Part shown: positions 5,601-7,029 of the stretch, piece by piece
Layout: the number at the start of each line of letters is the position of its first letter
How positions within the stretch are numbered: the stretch's first letter is position 1
Source of the DNA: JBQTJJ01 sp052387235
Lineage (GTDB): Bacteria; Actinomycetota; Acidimicrobiia; Acidimicrobiales; GCA-2861595
Assembly: GCA_052387235.1 (NCBI GenBank)
Contig: JBQTJJ010000055.1
Location: 1-7,029 of the forward strand
Direction of reading: 5' to 3'
DNA length: 7,029 bases
Translations under genes and position numbers: made by a program
The notes under the pieces: generated by a model
What the model saw: only the letters and a program-made list of their open reading frames with translations
Database searches by the model: none
What the model was told of the DNA's origin: nothing

Positions 5601-7019
5601 CGCCTCCCGGCTCAGCTCCGCGAACGGCGCGGCGCCGGCCACGACGGCCGCCACCTCGTCCACGGTGAGGTCCTCCACCGCCACCATGGCCACGAGCTGC
5701 TGGGCCAGGACGTCGAGCGGGTTGGCCGGGACGCGGGTCTCCTCGATGAGCCCCGCCACCATGCGCTGGGTCACCACCGCCGCCACCAGCAGGTCGCCCC
5801 GGTACTTCGGGAAGATCCGACCCTTGGACGGCTCCCCCACCCGGTGGCCGGCCCGCCCGATCCGCTGCAGCCCGGTGGCCACCGACGACGGCGCCTCCAC
5901 CTGCACCACCAGGTCGATCGCACCCATGTCGATGCCCAGCTCCAGCGACGAGGTGGCCACCAGGGCCGGCAGCTTGCCCGCCTTGAGGGCGTCCTCCACC
6001 TCCAGGCGCTGCTCCCGGGCCACCGAGCCGTGGTGGGCCCGCACCAGCTCCTCCCCCGCCAGGTCGTTGAGCCGGGCCGCCAGCCGCTCGGCCAGGCGCC
6101 GGGAGTTCACGAACACGAGGGTGGACACGTGCTCTCGCACCAGCTCCAGGAGGACCGGGTGGATGGCCGGCCAGATGGACGAGCGGACCTCGGGGTCGCC
6201 GCCGGCGGGGCCGCTCGGCACCTCGGCCTCGTCGACGCTCATGGGCCGGCCCAGCTCCGCCATGTCCTCCACCGGGACCACCACCCGCACGTCGAGGGCC
6301 TTGCGGGTGCCGGCGTCGACGATGGTCACGGGCCGGTGGCCACCGTCGCCGGCCCGGCCGCCGAGGAAGCGGGCCAGCTCGTCGAGGGGCCGCTGGGTGG
6401 CCGAAAGGCCGATGCGCTGGGGCGAGGCGCCCCCCGCCCGGCCCACCAGGCGCTCCAGCCGCTCCAGCGACAGGGCCAGGTGGGTGCCCCGCTTGGTGGC
6501 CGCCACGGAGTGGATCTCGTCCACGATGACGTGCTCCACCGAGGCCAGGATCTCGGCCGCGGCCGACGTCAGCAGGAGGTAGAGCGACTCCGGCGTGGTG
6601 ATGAGGATGTCGGGCGGGTGGCGGGCCAGGTCCCGGCGCTCCCGGGCCGGGGTGTCGCCCGTGCGGGTGGCGACCGTGATGGCCGGCGATTCGGCGCCGG
6701 CCCGGTCCGCCTCCAGGGCCAGCCCGGCCAGGGGGGCCCGGAGGTTGCGCTCGACGTCGTAGGTGAGGGCCTTGAGGGGGGAGACGTACAGCACCCGGCA
6801 GCGCCGCCTGGGATCGGCCGGCGCCGGCGAGGTGAGGAGGCGGTCCAGGGTCCAGAGGAAGGCGGCGAGGGTCTTGCCCGAACCGGTGGGCGCCAGGATG
6901 AGGGTGGACCGCCCCCGGCTGATGGCCTCCCAGCCCTGCTCCTGGGCCGCGGTGGGAGCCTCGAAGGTGGCGCCGAACCAGGCCCGGGTGATGGGGGAGA
7001 AGCGCTCGAGCGCCGTCAT
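2643..7019 (-). CDS. lhr: Lhr-type superfamily 2 DNA helicase, full length
   Basis: ATP-driven 3'-to-5' single-strand DNA translocase and helicase of the Lhr family, implicated in DNA repair. All helicase motifs are present: Q26; Walker A 43-50 (APTGSGKT); SPLKAL 80-85; TTPESL 141-146; DEIH box 167-170; SAT 206-208; LVFVNSRR 301-308; SSLELGID 357-364; and QRIGRAGHR 385-393. A winged-helix part follows at about 430-560. W588 in PFWHGD probably matches the DNA-stacking Trp of mycobacterial Lhr. The DEAD/H-associated region is about 620-820. The C-terminal half (about 870-1458) is the Lhr-CTD, a chain of winged helices and a barrel related to the AlkZ glycosylase fold, with a basic Gly/Arg linker at 1224-1243 and the family motif ATDPANAYG at 1355-1363. 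At 1458 residues it is near the roughly 1500 of E. coli and mycobacterial Lhr, so it is intact. ATG 7019 is the furthest possible start, since an in-frame TGA lies at 7026-7028; upstream bases (GAGCAG) are a weak binding site. In mycobacteria lhr is followed by a Nei-type glycosylase gene; here the next gene is a convergent dehydrogenase. Confidence 0.97.
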   Translation of the reverse strand: MTALERFSPITRAWFGATFEAPTAAQEQGWEAISRGRSTLILAPTGSGKTLAAFLWTLDRLLTSPAPADPRRRCRVLYVSPLKALTYDVERNLRAPLAGLALEADRAGAESPAITVATRTGDTPARERRDLARHPPDILITTPESLYLLLTSAAAEILASVEHVIVDEIHSVAATKRGTHLALSLERLERLVGRAGGASPQRIGLSATQRPLDELARFLGGRAGDGGHRPVTIVDAGTRKALDVRVVVPVEDMAELGRPMSVDEAEVPSGPAGGDPEVRSSIWPAIHPVLLELVREHVSTLVFVNSRRLAERLAARLNDLAGEELVRAHHGSVAREQRLEVEDALKAGKLPALVATSSLELGIDMGAIDLVVQVEAPSSVATGLQRIGRAGHRVGEPSKGRIFPKYRGDLLVAAVVTQRMVAGLIEETRVPANPLDVLAQQLVAMVAVEDLTVDEVAAVVAGAAPFAELSREALEGVLDMLAGRYPSDQFSELRPRLVWDRVAGTLRARPGARMLAVTSGGTIPDRGLFGVCTPDGSRVGELDEEMVYESRVGETFVLGATTWRIEEITRDRVVVTPAPGVPGKMPFWHGDHVGRPYELGRAIGAFVREAGSLSDERLAEDHRLDPRAVRNLRAYLAEEAEATGGVLPTDRQVVVERFRDELGDWRICVLSPFGARVHAPWALAIEAGIRRRLDVEVHAIWSDDGIVVRLPEADDAPPADAVVLDPDEVEELVVGEVGASALFASRFRENAARALLLPRRRPGSRTPLWQQRQRAADLLAVAKHHGSFPILLETYRECLRDVFDLPALVSLMTDIRARRVRVVPVDTPVPSPFASSLAFSYVASFMYEGDAPLAERRAQALTLDRRMLAELVGSDELRALVDPAALAQLEAELQALDEHRWAATADDATDLLRRLGDLTPAELDARCRTPFSAALVRDRRAVEVRIAGEARLILAEDAGRYRDALGVAPPRGVPDAFLEPVPDATTQLVRRWARVHGPFRTAEPADRFGLPVATVRAELAGLARAGTLVRGEFRPDGTEREWCDAEVLRILRQRSLAALRREVEPTSPEALARFLPAWQGVGAGAGGLDRTFEVVSQLQAVAVPASVLERDVLAARIRDYAPRYLDELLAAGEVMWVGAGPLGRDDGKVVLLLRGSPLARAVPAGEAPGGGEHDRLRRVLAGRGACFFRELGGTHDATTLDALWDLVWAGEVTNDSFAAVRALRTSTRAGAGRGAKGRPRVGRLTALGPPRGQGRWSLVDRGGTSATEAATAVAGALLERHGVVTREAVRGEGVAGGFAGVYPVLRAMEESGRVRRGYFVAGLGGAQFALPGAVDRLRTVRAAGGDRAPALVLAATDPANAYGLSLPWPAPGPRRVAGAYVVLLDGLATLFVERGGRTLVALRPYDGTWEADAVAALLTLVAGGRLARLSVERCDPELAPHLAAAGFVPTPKGLVRYA

Positions 7020-7029
7020 CGCTGCTCAA

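Noticed and set aside
2643..7019. Helicase as part of a phage-defence island
   Set aside because: The protein is a standard Lhr with its own C-terminal domain. No nuclease, methyltransferase, integrase or other defence gene lies in the window, and composition is even with its neighbours.
3913..7029. Minus-strand open frame of over 1000 codons in another frame of lhr
   Set aside because: The translation is nearly all Gly, Pro, Arg and Ala with no motif, while the frame used by lhr shows every helicase motif in order.

Overview
This is a very G+C-rich window (codons ending almost always in G or C) from what looks like an actinomycete-type bacterium. The sequence family of the citrate synthase (close to the actinobacterial CitA / citrate synthase 2 group) and of the Lhr helicase fits Actinomycetota. 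A lineage such as Acidimicrobiia is only my guess, because no RNA gene or marker here settles it.

Layout. Positions 1-136 (minus strand) hold the first 45 codons of a GNAT-like N-acetyltransferase cut off by the window edge. It starts inside the stop codon of the next gene (GTGA overlap). Positions 133-1668 (minus) encode a 511-residue citrate synthase that carries two CBS domains at its N terminus. An 80-base intergenic region (1669-1748) separates it from a divergent short-chain dehydrogenase/reductase (1749-2591, plus). Positions 2577-2631 form a perfect 26-bp inverted repeat that contains the dehydrogenase stop codon and lies between it and the convergent gene. Positions 2643-7019 (minus) encode a complete 1458-residue Lhr superfamily 2 helicase with both the helicase core and the long C-terminal domain. 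The window ends ten bases upstream of its start codon.

How the parts relate. Citrate synthase and the acetyltransferase are translationally coupled and form one transcription unit running off the left edge. The dehydrogenase is a separate single-gene unit, and lhr belongs to a third unit whose upstream part is off the right edge. There is no sign of a mobile element, CRISPR array, tRNA or rRNA. Nearly all bases are coding, and the many other long open frames in this G+C-rich DNA are shadows of these genes.

The window is mostly ordinary chromosome. The most interesting item is the CBS-CBS-citrate synthase fusion, which suggests direct adenine-nucleotide control of the first step of the TCA cycle. 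It carries Glu where the classical citrate synthase has its catalytic Asp. The next most interesting is the self-symmetric palindrome that supplies a stop codon and a likely two-way transcription terminator.
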